NCBI RefSeq assembly: GCF_002910905.1 | Contig: NZ_NEUE01000303.1 | Location: 1-37,930, forward strand | DNA length: 37,930 nt | Direction of reading: 5' to 3' | Origin: Streptomyces sp. SM11 | Lineage (GTDB): Bacteria; Actinomycetota; Actinomycetes; Streptomycetales; Streptomycetaceae | Shown: piece after piece, positions 1 to 8,035 of the stretch | Position numbering within the stretch: position 1 is the first letter of the stretch | Layout of the letters: every line of letters begins with the position of its first letter | Translations under genes and position numbers: made by a program | The notes under the pieces: generated by a model | The model's input: only the letters and a program-made list of their open reading frames with translations | What the model was told of the DNA's origin: nothing | Database searches by the model: none

Positions 1-20
1 CGACTGACAGTGATGATGTT

Positions 21-112
21 CGTGGTGACGCCGCCGGTGGGTCTGACCCTCCGACTGACTGACGTCTCGACTGTCCTGTCTGGGATTTGTCGGCCCGCCC
101 GGCGTCACCACG
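21..112. repeat. 13-bp perfect inverted repeat, 66-bp spacer
   Basis: CGTGGTGACGCCG at 21-33 is the exact reverse complement of CGGCGTCACCACG at 100-112. The flanking bases do not pair. It may form the base of a structured RNA in the IS110 leader, or belong to the flanking chromosome. No gene overlaps it. Confidence 0.6.
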
Positions 113-140
113 CACGCGGCCGGACGGGCGCTTGTGACTT

Positions 141-251
141 CATAGGAGTCAGCCGTTCACCTGCGGATGACGCCTCGCGGGCGTGAAAATCGGTACGGGG
201 GCTGTCCGCCGACGCCGATCGATGTTTGGGCTGTGAGCCCGCATAGGAGTC
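141..251 (+). repeat. Direct repeat CATAGGAGTC, two copies 101 bp apart
   Basis: Exact 10-bp copies at 141-150 and 242-251 lie in the leader of the IS110 transposase. IS110 elements lack long terminal inverted repeats, so repeated short words near the end may be core/guide segments or promoter parts. Which of these applies cannot be decided here. Confidence 0.5.
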
Positions 252-371
252 TGGTGAGGGAGTCGTCCGAGGGGCCGCACACTGTCGCCTTGAGCACGCC
301 GATCAGCTTCTCCGTTCCCCTCAGGCTCTCCGGGCAGCCCCCGCCCGCGCGAGTACGACAGGGAGTGTGTG

Positions 372-1700
372 ATGGAGGAGTTGAGAGAGGATCACGACGA
401 CGGAACGGTGGGCAGGGTCGCGGCGATCGACATCGCCAAAGCATCGGGGATGGTCTGCCTGCGCGTCCCGCACGACACCATCGAGGGCCGGCGCGTCCAG
501 CAGGTCTGGAACGTCGCCTCGACCACCAATGCGATCCTGGAACTCGGAGACCGGCTCGTCTGCCAGGGCGTCGAGCGCGTGGTGATGGAGGCGACAGGCA
601 ACTACTGGCGCTCCTTCTTCTACCTGCTGGAAGCCCGCGGCCTTCAGTGCTGGCTGGTCAACGCCCGTGACGTGAAGAACGTCCCCGGCCGGCCCAAGAC
701 CGACAGGCTGGACGCGGTCTGGCTGGCGAAGCTCGCTGAACGCGGCATGGTCCGGGCCTCGTTCGTCCCGCCCGAACCCGTCCGGCAGCTGCGGGACTTC
801 ACCCGCACCCGCACCGTGTTCGTCCAGGAACGCACCCGGCACAAGCACCGAGTGGACAAGGCCCTGCAGGACGCGCAGATCAAGCTGTCCGGGGCCGTCT
901 CGGATCTGTTCGGCCTGTCGGGGCGGGCCATGATGGACGCCATGGTCGCCGGTGAACGCAACCCGCGTGCCCTCGCCGAGCTTGCCCAGGGCAGCCTGGT
1001 CAAGAAGAAGGCGCTGCTGGTGGAAGCCCTGACCGGCCAGTTCGAGGACCACCACGCTCGGCTGCTCGGGGTGCTGCTGGCCACGGTCGATCATCTGACC
1101 ACACAGGTCCACGAACTCGACCGGCTCATAGCCCGGACGCTGGAGGAGATCACCACACCGCACGACGGCACGGGCGCCGATGACGAGCCTGCCGCCCCGG
1201 TGAGTGCGCGAGTCCTGGTCGAACGTCTCGATGCCGTTCCCGGTATCGGGCCGACCACCGCGCAGACCATTGTCGCCGAGATCGGCGCGGACATGAGCCG
1301 CTTCCCCACCCCCGAGCACCTGGCCTCATGGGCGAAGCTGTGCCCCAGAACCATCCAATCCGGCGCGAAACACACCACAGGCCCGGCCGGACAGGGTAAT
1401 CCCTGGCTCAAGGGCGCGCTCGGCGAGGCCGCCAACGCCGCCGCCCGCACCGACACCTTCCTCGGCGCCCGCTACCGCAGGATCGTCAAACGCCGCGGAC
1501 ACGCCAAAGCCCTCGTCGCCGTCGCCCGCTCGATACTCATCATCGCCTGGCACCTGATCAACGACCCGGACGCCTCCTGTCAGGAGCTTGGTGCCGACTG
1601 GCACCGGCGCCATCTCGACTCCGCCCGCAAGACCCGCGACCTCGTCCGCCAGCTCCAAGCCCTCGGCCACCAAGTCGCCCTCACTCCGACAGCAGCCTGA
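372..1700 (+). mobile_element. IS110-family transposase (DEDD recombinase)
   Basis: Complete transposase of about 442 residues. The N-terminal RuvC-like DEDD domain shows the expected acidic residues: Asp in AAIDIAK (about 20), Glu in VMEATGNYW (about 73), and Asp in KTDRLDA (about 111 and 114). A helical middle region follows. The C-terminal Transposase_20 domain has the helix-hairpin-helix-like LDAVPGIGP (about 287-294) and the SGAKH...GNPWLKGAL block (about 330-349). Start: ATG at 372 directly follows an in-frame GTG at 369, so either is possible. IS110 enzymes insert through an RNA-guided mechanism using a bridge RNA from the element's non-coding end. The reading frame is intact and potentially active. 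There is no passenger gene. Confidence 0.93.
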
Positions 1701-1738
1701 CCGTCCGGTCACCGTCATCCGGTCCGCAGGCGGCCCGG

Positions 1739-1894
1739 ATGCTGCCGCCTGCCCTCCCGAAGGTCGATTTTCCGTTCAGCATCATCGAGAAGCGGTGGGA
1801 CGGCAGCGGGAAGACCGTCTGGTTCGAGTGCCTGATGCCACCGGAGAGGGGCGGCAGCCGGTTCAGGACAGTTCGGCGAGAACCGCGTCCGTGA
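1739..1894 (+). pseudogene. Possible remnant of an interrupted gene (51 codons)
   Basis: A short frame beginning MLPPALPKVDFPFS reads through a protein-like stretch (IEKRWDGSGKTVWFECLMPP) and then runs into the tail of the convergent serine hydrolase, ending at a TGA at 1892. The aromatic and charged composition of residues 8-33 looks more like real protein than an out-of-frame artefact, and its position just after the transposase suggests a chromosomal gene truncated at the insertion. I do not recognise the family. It could equally be chance. Confidence 0.25.
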
Positions 1895-2675
1895 ACGGCG
1901 TCCAGGCCTCCGCCGCCCACGGCCCGAAGGCGCGGTCGGTCAGCGCGACGCAGGCCGCGCCCGCCACCGGGTCGATCCACAGGAACGTGCCCGACTGGCC
2001 GAAGTGGCCGAAGGTCGCGGGCGAGGAGGAAGTGCCCGTCCAGTGCGGGGACTTGGCGTCGCGGATCTCGAAGCCGAGGCCCCAGTCGTTCGGGCTCCGG
2101 TGGCCGTAGCCCGGCAGCACGCCCTTGGTGCCCGGGTGGACGACGCTCTGGGCCTCCAAGACCGTACGCGGGTCGAGGAGGCGGGGGGCCTGTACCTCGG
2201 CGGCGAAGCGGACCATGTCGTCGACCGTGGAGACGCCGTCGCGGGCGGGGGAGCCGTCCAGGGTCGTGGAGGTCATGGACAGGGGCTCCAGGACCGCCTG
2301 GCGCAGGTACTCCGCGAACGGAATACCGGACGCCTTCGCGATGTGGTCGCCCAGCACCTCGAAGCCCGCGTTGGAGTACAGGCGGCGGTCGCCGGGCGGG
2401 GCCGTCACCCGGTGCTCGTCGAAGGCGAGGCCGCTGGTGTGGGCCAGGAGGTGGCGCACCGTGGAGCCCTCGGGTCCGGCCGGCTCGTCCAGCTCGATCG
2501 CCCCCTCCTCGTACGCCACCAGCGCCGCGTAGGCCGCGAGCGGCTTGGTGACCGAGGCCAGGGGGAAGCGGTGGGCGGTCGGACCGTGCGTACCGAGGAC
2601 GGTGCCGTCCGCCCGTACGACGGCGGCCGCCGCTGTCGGAACCGGCCAGGTGTCGATGATGCGCAGGCTCTCCAT
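1863..2675 (-). CDS. Serine hydrolase, beta-lactamase/DD-peptidase fold
   Basis: 270 residues. The class C beta-lactamase-like (PF00144) catalytic signature is complete: SVTK (Ser41, Lys44) as the SxxK motif, YSN (Tyr100-Ser101-Asn102) as the second motif, and HFGQSGT near residue 230 in the place of the KTG-like third motif. No signal peptide is visible, so it is probably cytoplasmic and more likely an esterase or peptidase relative than a true resistance beta-lactamase. The start MESLRIIDTW was chosen because residues upstream in the same frame are Pro/Gly-rich and overlap a GC-rich hairpin. The gene converges on the IS110 element, 163 bp from its stop codon. The substrate cannot be told from sequence. 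Confidence 0.85.
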   Translation of the reverse strand: MESLRIIDTWPVPTAAAAVVRADGTVLGTHGPTAHRFPLASVTKPLAAYAALVAYEEGAIELDEPAGPEGSTVRHLLAHTSGLAFDEHRVTAPPGDRRLYSNAGFEVLGDHIAKASGIPFAEYLRQAVLEPLSMTSTTLDGSPARDGVSTVDDMVRFAAEVQAPRLLDPRTVLEAQSVVHPGTKGVLPGYGHRSPNDWGLGFEIRDAKSPHWTGTSSSPATFGHFGQSGTFLWIDPVAGAACVALTDRAFGPWAAEAWTPFTDAVLAELS

Positions 2676-2722
2676 GCGTTCGAGCCTAACCGTCGCGTGC
2701 AGCGTCTGAGTCCCGGGCCCCG

Positions 2723-2745
2723 GGGTGCCCGGGCCCCGGGCACCC
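2723..2745 (-). terminator. GC-rich hairpin after glycerate kinase
   Basis: GGGTGCCCGG at 2723-2732 pairs perfectly with CCGGGCACCC at 2736-2745 around a 3-nt loop. It sits immediately downstream of the glycerate kinase stop codon and upstream of the serine hydrolase start. There is no U-tract, as is common in Streptomyces. Confidence 0.55.
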
Positions 2746-2748
2746 GCG

Positions 2749-3972
2749 TCAGGCGGCCAGCGGTGCGAGCCGGGTGCCAAGCGCCATGATCCGCATCGCG
2801 CGCTCCGTGGCGTCGGCCAGGAACTCGCCGCTCCGGCCGATCGCCTCCACCAGCGTCATCGGAGCGGGCAGGATCGCGCTGTACGCGTCCACGCCCACCG
2901 CCCGTACGTCCTGCGCGCCCGGCCCGATCGTCCCGGCCAGCACCAGGACGGGAACCCCGGCGGCACGGGCCCGCCGGGCGACCTCCGCCGGGATCTTCCC
3001 GCGTACGGTCTGGTGGTCGAGCGCCCCCTCCGCCGTGATCACGAAGTCGGCGCGGGCCAGGCGGGCGTCCAGGTCGAGGCCGTCGAGCAGGACGTCGTAG
3101 CGGGGGAGGAGGCGGGCCCCCACGGCTGCCAGTCCGGCCCCGAGGCCGCCGGACGCACCCGTGCCGGGAGCCGTACGCAGATCGATCGCAACACCGGGCC
3201 GCGGGGCGAAGGCCGGGGCCAGGTCCCGGGTGAGGACGGCGGCCAGCCGCTCCAGGCCCGCCGAGAGCAGCTCCACCTCCGCCGGGGTCGCCCCCTTCTG
3301 CGGCCCGAACACCCGGGCCACGCCACGCTTCCCGCACAGCACGTTGTGCGGGTTGCAGGCCACGACCAGTTCGGTGGCGGCCAGCCGGGGGTCGAGGCCG
3401 GACGGGTCGATGTGCTCCAGCTCGTGCAACACGCCGCCGCCCCGGCGCAGTTCACGGCCGTGGCGGTCGGTCAGCCGGGCCCCGAGCGCCTGGAGGGCTC
3501 CCGCGCCCCCGTCCGACGTACCGGAGTCGCCGCAGCCGATGAGGACGCGCCGGGCCCCCGCGTCCAGGGCCGCCCGGATCAGCTCGCCGACGCCGTACGT
3601 GGTGGTCGCGCCCGGGTGGCGCAGGCCGGGCGGCACCAGGGCGAGGCCCGCGACGGCGGCCATCTCCACGACGGCGGTGAGCGGGCCGGGAGCCGCGCCG
3701 GACACGGGTCCGCCGCCCAGCAGCGCGAAGTGCGAGGGGACGGGGCCGCCCACCGGGCCCGTCGCGGTGACCGGGACCAGCCGCCCGCCGCCCGCCAGGG
3801 CCAGCGCCTCGGCCGTGCCCTCGCCGCCGTCGACCAGCGGGATGAGGTCGAGGTCGGCGTCGGGGATCACCCGTCGTACGCCGACGGCGATGGCCTCGGC
3901 CACCCGGGCGGCCGAGAGGGACTCCTTGAACCCGCTGGGGGCGATGGCGATGCGGTGGGTGCGATGGGTCAT
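2749..3972 (-). CDS. Glycerate kinase (GlxK/GarK family)
   Basis: 407 residues matching the bacterial glycerate kinase family PF02595, which phosphorylates D-glycerate with ATP (2-phosphoglycerate is the usual product of this class), feeding lower glycolysis. The N-terminus carries the family motif APSGFKESLSA (11-21), then VDGGEGTAEAL, a GCGDSGTSDGGAG segment, and late TAEGALDHQTVRGKIPAEVA, all typical. The start ATG overlaps the stop of the upstream transporter by 4 bp (ATGA), so the two are translationally coupled. A longer open frame extends upstream but is out-of-frame shadow of the transporter. The coupling suggests the transporter imports a substrate that is turned into glycerate, or glycerate itself. 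Confidence 0.93.
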   Translation of the reverse strand: MTHRTHRIAIAPSGFKESLSAARVAEAIAVGVRRVIPDADLDLIPLVDGGEGTAEALALAGGGRLVPVTATGPVGGPVPSHFALLGGGPVSGAAPGPLTAVVEMAAVAGLALVPPGLRHPGATTTYGVGELIRAALDAGARRVLIGCGDSGTSDGGAGALQALGARLTDRHGRELRRGGGVLHELEHIDPSGLDPRLAATELVVACNPHNVLCGKRGVARVFGPQKGATPAEVELLSAGLERLAAVLTRDLAPAFAPRPGVAIDLRTAPGTGASGGLGAGLAAVGARLLPRYDVLLDGLDLDARLARADFVITAEGALDHQTVRGKIPAEVARRARAAGVPVLVLAGTIGPGAQDVRAVGVDAYSAILPAPMTLVEAIGRSGEFLADATERAMRIMALGTRLAPLAA

Positions 3973-5402
3973 GGCTGGGTCTCCAGGAGTACGGGCACGC
4001 CGAGCAGCGGCCAGATGAGGAGGGCGAAGGCGAGGACGAGGGTCGCGGTGAGCGGGGCGAGGAAGACGGACAGCCGCAGCAGGTCGCGCGGGGTGTAGGT
4101 CGGGGTGCCGGGCACGTCCGCGAAGAGCGCGACCGGCTTGGCCGAGGAGGGCAGCGTGTGGCAGAAGCCGGCGGCGGCCGTGGACGCCAGCGCCGCCGTG
4201 ACCGGGTTGACCCCGGCCCCGACCGCCGCCGCGACCACCAGCGGGACCAGCACGGAGGACCGGGCGGAGCGCGACTGGAGCGCCAGATGGGCCACCGTGC
4301 TGACGACGACCACGCCGGCCAGGAACATCCAGGGCGGCGTGGACGCCCCGAGTGGTAGCCGGCCCACCAGCCAGTCGGCCGCACCCGAGTCGGAGAGGGC
4401 GAAGCCCATCGCCATGGTGGCGGCCATGAACAGCAGCAGCGGCCAGGGGACCGTCCGCAGACCGTCCTTGAAACGGACCGTCCCGAGGGCGGGAGAGGTC
4501 GCCACCAGGGCGCCGATCAGGGCGACCACCGCCGGCGACACCCCGTGCAGGGGCTCGCTGCACCAGAGCAGGACGACCGTCGACAGCAGGAGCAGACACC
4601 GGGACTCCGCCGGGGTGAGGGGCCCCTCGACAGCCGCCTCGGAGTGCTCCTGGATCTGCGCCGCCGTGATCTCCACCGGGTCCGTGCGGTCGGCCCGCCG
4701 GGTCGTCGTCAACAGCACCAGCTCGGCGGCGAGGTGGCAGGAGACGACCGCCAACGGCAGTCCGAGGACGAGCCACCGCACGAAGCCCAGCTGCTCACCG
4801 GTCTGCTCCCAGAGGACTCCGGCGGTGATCAGGTGCGCTCCCGCCCCGGTCAGGGTCGCGACGGCCGACAGCAGGATGACCGTGGGGAAGAGGAGTGCCA
4901 GCATCACCACCAGTCGGCCGCGCTCGCGCAGGGCGGCGGCCAGCGCCAGGAACACCGGGAGGGCGAGGGCGGCGCGCCCCGACGTGGCCGGCACGGCGAA
5001 CGCCGTGACGACCAGTCCGGCCGTGGTCAGGTGGACCAGCTGGCGTACGGTCCTGGCCCCGCCGACCAGGAAGGCGGCGGCCCGGCCGGCCAGACCGGTC
5101 CGGGTCACGGCGGCCGCCAGGACGAAGGCGCAGATCAGCAGCCACACCGTCTCGTCGCCCAGGGTGGCGAACAGGGTCTCACCGCTGATCACCCCCGTCA
5201 CCGTCAGCGCCAGGCCGGCGCCGAGCGCGATGTAGGCGTCGTCCACCTCAGTGGCGATCCAGGCGGCGGTGGCCAGGGCGAACACGGCGAGGGAGAGCCG
5301 CCCGTCGGTGCTGAGGCCGGGGGCGGCGCCGGGGACGGCGAGGAGAGCGCAGAGTCCGAGGACGGCACAGAGGCCGACGGTCTGCCGGAGGGGAAGAGGC
5401 AC
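3969..5402 (-). CDS. SLC13/DASS-type anion permease
   Basis: 477 residues, almost entirely hydrophobic helices (about 11-12 membrane segments), resembling the divalent anion:sodium symporter/CitMHS (SLC13) family. Seen: a first helix in residues 7-27, repeated inverted-topology halves, and short conserved patches such as TLGDETVWLLICAF (about 80-93) and an SGR..LALPV segment. Family members import dicarboxylates, citrate or sulfate. Coupled expression with glycerate kinase argues for a small carboxylate; this is inference. Start is GTG at 5402. A perfect palindrome GCTGTACAGC lies at 5403-5412, just upstream of the start, and could be an operator or a hairpin masking the start region. Confidence 0.8.
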   Translation of the reverse strand: MPLPLRQTVGLCAVLGLCALLAVPGAAPGLSTDGRLSLAVFALATAAWIATEVDDAYIALGAGLALTVTGVISGETLFATLGDETVWLLICAFVLAAAVTRTGLAGRAAAFLVGGARTVRQLVHLTTAGLVVTAFAVPATSGRAALALPVFLALAAALRERGRLVVMLALLFPTVILLSAVATLTGAGAHLITAGVLWEQTGEQLGFVRWLVLGLPLAVVSCHLAAELVLLTTTRRADRTDPVEITAAQIQEHSEAAVEGPLTPAESRCLLLLSTVVLLWCSEPLHGVSPAVVALIGALVATSPALGTVRFKDGLRTVPWPLLLFMAATMAMGFALSDSGAADWLVGRLPLGASTPPWMFLAGVVVVSTVAHLALQSRSARSSVLVPLVVAAAVGAGVNPVTAALASTAAAGFCHTLPSSAKPVALFADVPGTPTYTPRDLLRLSVFLAPLTATLVLAFALLIWPLLGVPVLLETQP

Positions 5403-5412
5403 GCTGTACAGC
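5403..5412. promoter_or_regulatory. Palindrome GCTGTACAGC abutting transporter start
   Basis: Perfect 10-bp palindrome directly before the GTG start of the SLC13-type permease. It could bind a regulator or form a small hairpin. No matching second site was noticed. Confidence 0.25.
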
Positions 5413-5492
5413 CTCTGGAGGCGGGGTGAGCACCTGATGAGCGGCCCGTGAAGGACCTTTCATCGCGGGGCCCCGGGCCCACGGGACAGTCC

Positions 5493-6152
5493 TTAGGGCA
5501 GCCGGTACCCCATGCCCCGGACCGTCTCCAGCCGCTCCGCCCCCAGCTTCCGGCGCAGGGAGCGCACGTACACGTCCACGATGTTGGAGCCGGGGTCGAA
5601 GTCGTACCCCCACACATGGGAGAGGATCTGCTCGCGCGACAGCACCTGGCCGGGGTGGCGCAGGAACATCTCCAGGAGCACGAACTCGCGTGCCGTCAGG
5701 TCCACCGTCCTCTCGCCCGCGCGGGCGCGGCGCGTCCGCAGGTCCAGGGCGAGGCTGCCGCTGCGCAACACGGTGACCTCGGGGGTGCGGGCGGCGGTGC
5801 GCCGGCGCAGCCGTACCCGGGCGAGCAGCTCCTCGAACCGGAACGGCTTCGTCATCCAGTCGTCGGCCCCGCCTTCGAGCCCCGCCACCGTGTCCCGGAC
5901 GGAGTCGCGGGCGGTGAGCACGATGACCGGCAGGGTGACGCGGGCCTCGCGCAGCTCCCGCAGCACGCTGAAGCCGTCCCGGCCCGGCAGCCCGATGTCG
6001 AGCACCATCAGGTCGAACCCGCCGGTCAGCGCGTGGCCCAGCGCCGTGTCCCCGTCCTCGGCGACGACCGTGGTGAAGCCGTTGGAGCGCAGCCCCTTCT
6101 GGACGAACGAGGCGATGCGCTCCTCGTCCTCGGCGATCAGGATGCGGTTCAT
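5493..6152 (-). CDS. OmpR/PhoB-family response regulator
   Basis: 219 residues. The receiver domain (1-115) has the acidic pair Glu8/Asp9, phospho-acceptor Asp52 in VLDIGLPG, Thr80 and Lys102. The C-terminal winged-helix Trans_reg_C domain (about 125-218) ends with the standard IVDVYVRSLRRKLG...VRGMGYRL. Start ATG at 6152 overlaps the stop of the kinase by 4 bp. It is the last gene of a three-gene unit read right to left (small exported protein, kinase, regulator). It is expected to bind direct-repeat DNA upstream of its own operon. Confidence 0.95.
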   Translation of the reverse strand: MNRILIAEDEERIASFVQKGLRSNGFTTVVAEDGDTALGHALTGGFDLMVLDIGLPGRDGFSVLRELREARVTLPVIVLTARDSVRDTVAGLEGGADDWMTKPFRFEELLARVRLRRRTAARTPEVTVLRSGSLALDLRTRRARAGERTVDLTAREFVLLEMFLRHPGQVLSREQILSHVWGYDFDPGSNIVDVYVRSLRRKLGAERLETVRGMGYRLP

Positions 6153-7573
6153 GAAGTGGTCTCCAGCGTGAGTACGAAGGTGGCTCCGCCGCCTTCGGTT
6201 CGGTGTAGTTCGACGCGGCCGTGGTGGCCCTCCGCGATGGCCCTGACGATGGCGAGGCCGAGCCCCGCGCCGCTGGTGCGGGTCCCGCGCCGGGACGTCC
6301 CCCGGCGGAACCGTTCGAAGATCACCTCGGCGTCCTCCGGTGGAATCCCGGGCCCGTGGTCGGCGACGTACAGCTCGACGCGGTCCGCCCCGGCCCGTGA
6401 GCCGATCCGGATGCGCTGGCCGGGCACGGTGTGCTGGACGGCGTTCTGCGCGAGCTGGACCATCGCCTGCGTCATCCGCTGCTCGTCCAGGCGCACTTCG
6501 AGGTCCGCGACGCAGTCGAGCTGCCACTTCCGGTCGCCGAGGGTCCGCACCTTGACGAAGACGTCGGCGGTCAGCTCCGCGAGCTGGACCGGTTCGGGAC
6601 GTACGAAGTCGGGGCGCTCGGCCCCCGCGAGCAGGAGCAGGTCCTCGACGATGCGGCTCATCCGGTCCAGCTCGTCCGTGACCAGCCGCACGGTCTCCTC
6701 CCGGTCCGCCGGGTCGTCGCCCATCAGCTCCAGGTGGCCCCGGACGATGGTGATGGGGGTGCGCAGCTCGTGCCCGGCGTCGTCGACGAAGACCCGCTGG
6801 GCGGCGAACGCCTGCTCAAGCCGGTCGAGCATCGCGTTGAACGTCTCGGCGAGGGCCGCGATGTCGTCCCGGCCCTCCACGGGGATCCGCCGGGTGAGGT
6901 CCTGCTCGGTCAGCTCCGCCGCCGTCGTCCGGACGATCCGGACGGGCGCGAGGATGCGTCCGGCGACGGCCCAGCCGATCCCGGTCGTCATCAGCAGCGC
7001 CACGCCGGACAGTGCGAGCAGGGTCCAGAACGTCTTGTCGGCGACGGCCCGTTCACGCTCCGGGTGGAAGGCGACGACGAACGCCCCGGGCTCCCCGCCC
7101 GGGGACGGCCCGATCTCGACCTTGGCCCAGCGCAGCTCGCCCTGCGGGCGCTCCAGGGTCCCGAAGGAGTCCTCGGAGGCGTGGATCCGGCTGAGTGACG
7201 CGCTGTCCCGCCACAGGGCGATGTCCTGGGGCAGTTCGCGACGCTGCCGGATGACGTCGGGCCGGCCGCCGGGCCTGCCGGTCAGGCCCAGCAGCTCCTC
7301 GTCGGGGTCGGCGTACTGCCGTTGCAGATAGACCCGGAGCAGCCGGTCCGCGGTGTCGAACCGGCCGCCGGTCCCCGGATCCACCCCCTGCGGCACGAAG
7401 TTCGCGAACTCGCCGGTCTCCTGGGTGAGCAGCTGGCTGACGCGTTGGTCCACGTCCCGCTGGAGGATGGAACGCACGGTGACGGCGACCGCGCCCAGCG
7501 CGACCGCCATCACGACCAGCAACCACAGCAGGATCCGGACCCGGGCGGAAATCCTCGGAAGGCTAACCGTCAT
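6149..7573 (-). CDS. Sensor histidine kinase, EnvZ/BaeS-like
   Basis: About 474 residues. It has two membrane helices (about 12-34 and 182-204) bracketing an external sensor region of roughly 145 residues, a HAMP linker (205-256), a HisKA domain with HELRTP (phospho-acceptor His268), and a HATPase_c domain with N-box Asn377, DHGPGIP (405-411) and GAGLGLAIV (435-443). All catalytic residues are present. The start was set at MTVSLPRISARV; an in-frame ATG 18 bp upstream (7591) is possible. Both overlap the end of the small upstream gene, so expression is coupled to it. The signal is unknown; the acidic exported neighbour may be part of sensing. Confidence 0.93.
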   Translation of the reverse strand: MTVSLPRISARVRILLWLLVVMAVALGAVAVTVRSILQRDVDQRVSQLLTQETGEFANFVPQGVDPGTGGRFDTADRLLRVYLQRQYADPDEELLGLTGRPGGRPDVIRQRRELPQDIALWRDSASLSRIHASEDSFGTLERPQGELRWAKVEIGPSPGGEPGAFVVAFHPERERAVADKTFWTLLALSGVALLMTTGIGWAVAGRILAPVRIVRTTAAELTEQDLTRRIPVEGRDDIAALAETFNAMLDRLEQAFAAQRVFVDDAGHELRTPITIVRGHLELMGDDPADREETVRLVTDELDRMSRIVEDLLLLAGAERPDFVRPEPVQLAELTADVFVKVRTLGDRKWQLDCVADLEVRLDEQRMTQAMVQLAQNAVQHTVPGQRIRIGSRAGADRVELYVADHGPGIPPEDAEVIFERFRRGTSRRGTRTSGAGLGLAIVRAIAEGHHGRVELHRTEGGGATFVLTLETTS

Positions 7574-7856
7574 CACCGAAGTCGTCGTCATCGTCGTCGT
7601 CGGCCGCGGAGGGGCCGGGAACGACGGAGCTGTCCGGTGTACGGGGCGGAGCGGGGGTGCCGCTCGGTGCCGGGTCGCCGTCCGGCCGCACCGTACCGCC
7701 CGACGACGGCGTGCCGCGCGGGCTCTCCTCCAACTGGACGGAGGGGGGCACCCTCGGCGCCTCCGAGGTGTCGGTCATGGCGTAGCTGGTGGCCGCTATG
7801 CCGAGGGGCACGGCGACGACGGCTGCCAGGGCCGCCAGACGAGGTGAGAAAGCCAT
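7563..7856 (-). CDS. Small exported protein with poly-Asp tail
   Basis: 97 residues. I do not recognise a named family. The N-terminus MAFSPRLAALAAVVAVPLGIA has a short basic start and one hydrophobic stretch (about 5-25), consistent with a signal peptide or membrane anchor. The rest is Pro/Ser/Gly/Thr-rich and probably disordered, ending in a run of seven Asp followed by FGDDG. Its 3' end overlaps the histidine kinase start and it is first in the operon, with a plausible RBS (GGGTGA) before ATG 7856. An acidic tail outside the membrane could bind cations or cationic peptides and present them to the kinase; this is inference. Low-complexity makes homology hard to trust. Confidence 0.75.
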   Translation of the reverse strand: MAFSPRLAALAAVVAVPLGIAATSYAMTDTSEAPRVPPSVQLEESPRGTPSSGGTVRPDGDPAPSGTPAPPRTPDSSVVPGPSAADDDDDDDFGDDG

Positions 7857-7890
7857 GTGTTCACCCTGACTGTCCCGGACGGTACGAACA

Positions 7891-7918
7891 TGAAGCCAGG
7901 ATGAACAATTATTCATCT
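7891..7918. promoter_or_regulatory. Candidate OmpR-type operator upstream of two-component operon
   Basis: ATGAA occurs at 7891 and again at 7902, 11 bp apart (one helical turn, as in direct repeats bound by OmpR/PhoP-type regulators). GATGAA at 7901-7906 also forms an inverted repeat with TTCATC at 7913-7918. The block is unusually AT-rich for this genome and lies 35-62 bp upstream of the first gene of the operon. Confidence 0.4.
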
Positions 7919-7997
7919 GCGATGCGCTTCCCTTCCATCGGGTCCTTCCGCGGGAGGACCGGACCCGGTCCGCTCCGGGACGACCTGCCGTTTCCCC

Positions 7998-8028
7998 TTG
8001 CTTCGAGTGCACTCCAAGGATCTAGCGT
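7998..8028 (+). promoter_or_regulatory. MerR-type promoter with 19-bp spacer and internal dyad
   Basis: A -35 TTGCTT (7998-8003) and -10 TAGCGT (8023-8028) are separated by exactly 19 bp, the over-long spacing typical of MerR-regulated promoters. The spacer is filled by a dyad: CTTCGAGTG (8001-8009) opposite CACTCCAAG (8010-8018), with only one mismatched pair and a perfect GAGTGCACTC core at 8005-8014. The MerR gene starts at 8036, so the transcript is probably leaderless or nearly so. Confidence 0.75.
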
Positions 8029-8035
8029 GGAGGGC

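Larger units (their letters stand above)
1..371 (+). ncRNA. 5' non-coding leader of IS110 element; candidate bridge RNA region
   Basis: These 371 bases precede the transposase and hold no convincing gene. In the IS110 group of the IS110 family, the long non-coding end upstream of the transposase encodes a structured bridge RNA that pairs with donor and target DNA; placing one here is inference. What is seen: a perfect 13-bp inverted repeat (21-33 with 100-112), two exact copies of CATAGGAGTC at 141-150 and 242-251 exactly 101 bp apart, short hairpins (ACGCC/GGCGT near 168-182, GGGCT/AGCCC near 228-240), and repeats of CGACTGAC near 1 and 52. The outer boundary of the element and its core dinucleotide cannot be set from one copy. 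Confidence 0.4.

Noticed and set aside
321..1319. 332-residue minus-strand frame opposite the transposase
   Set aside because: Shadow frame without protein-like features; the plus-strand transposase has all catalytic motifs.
3973..4776. Upstream extension of the glycerate kinase frame
   Set aside because: Arg/Gly/Pro-rich antisense-like sequence inside the transporter gene; the kinase family starts at MTHRTHRIAIAPSG.
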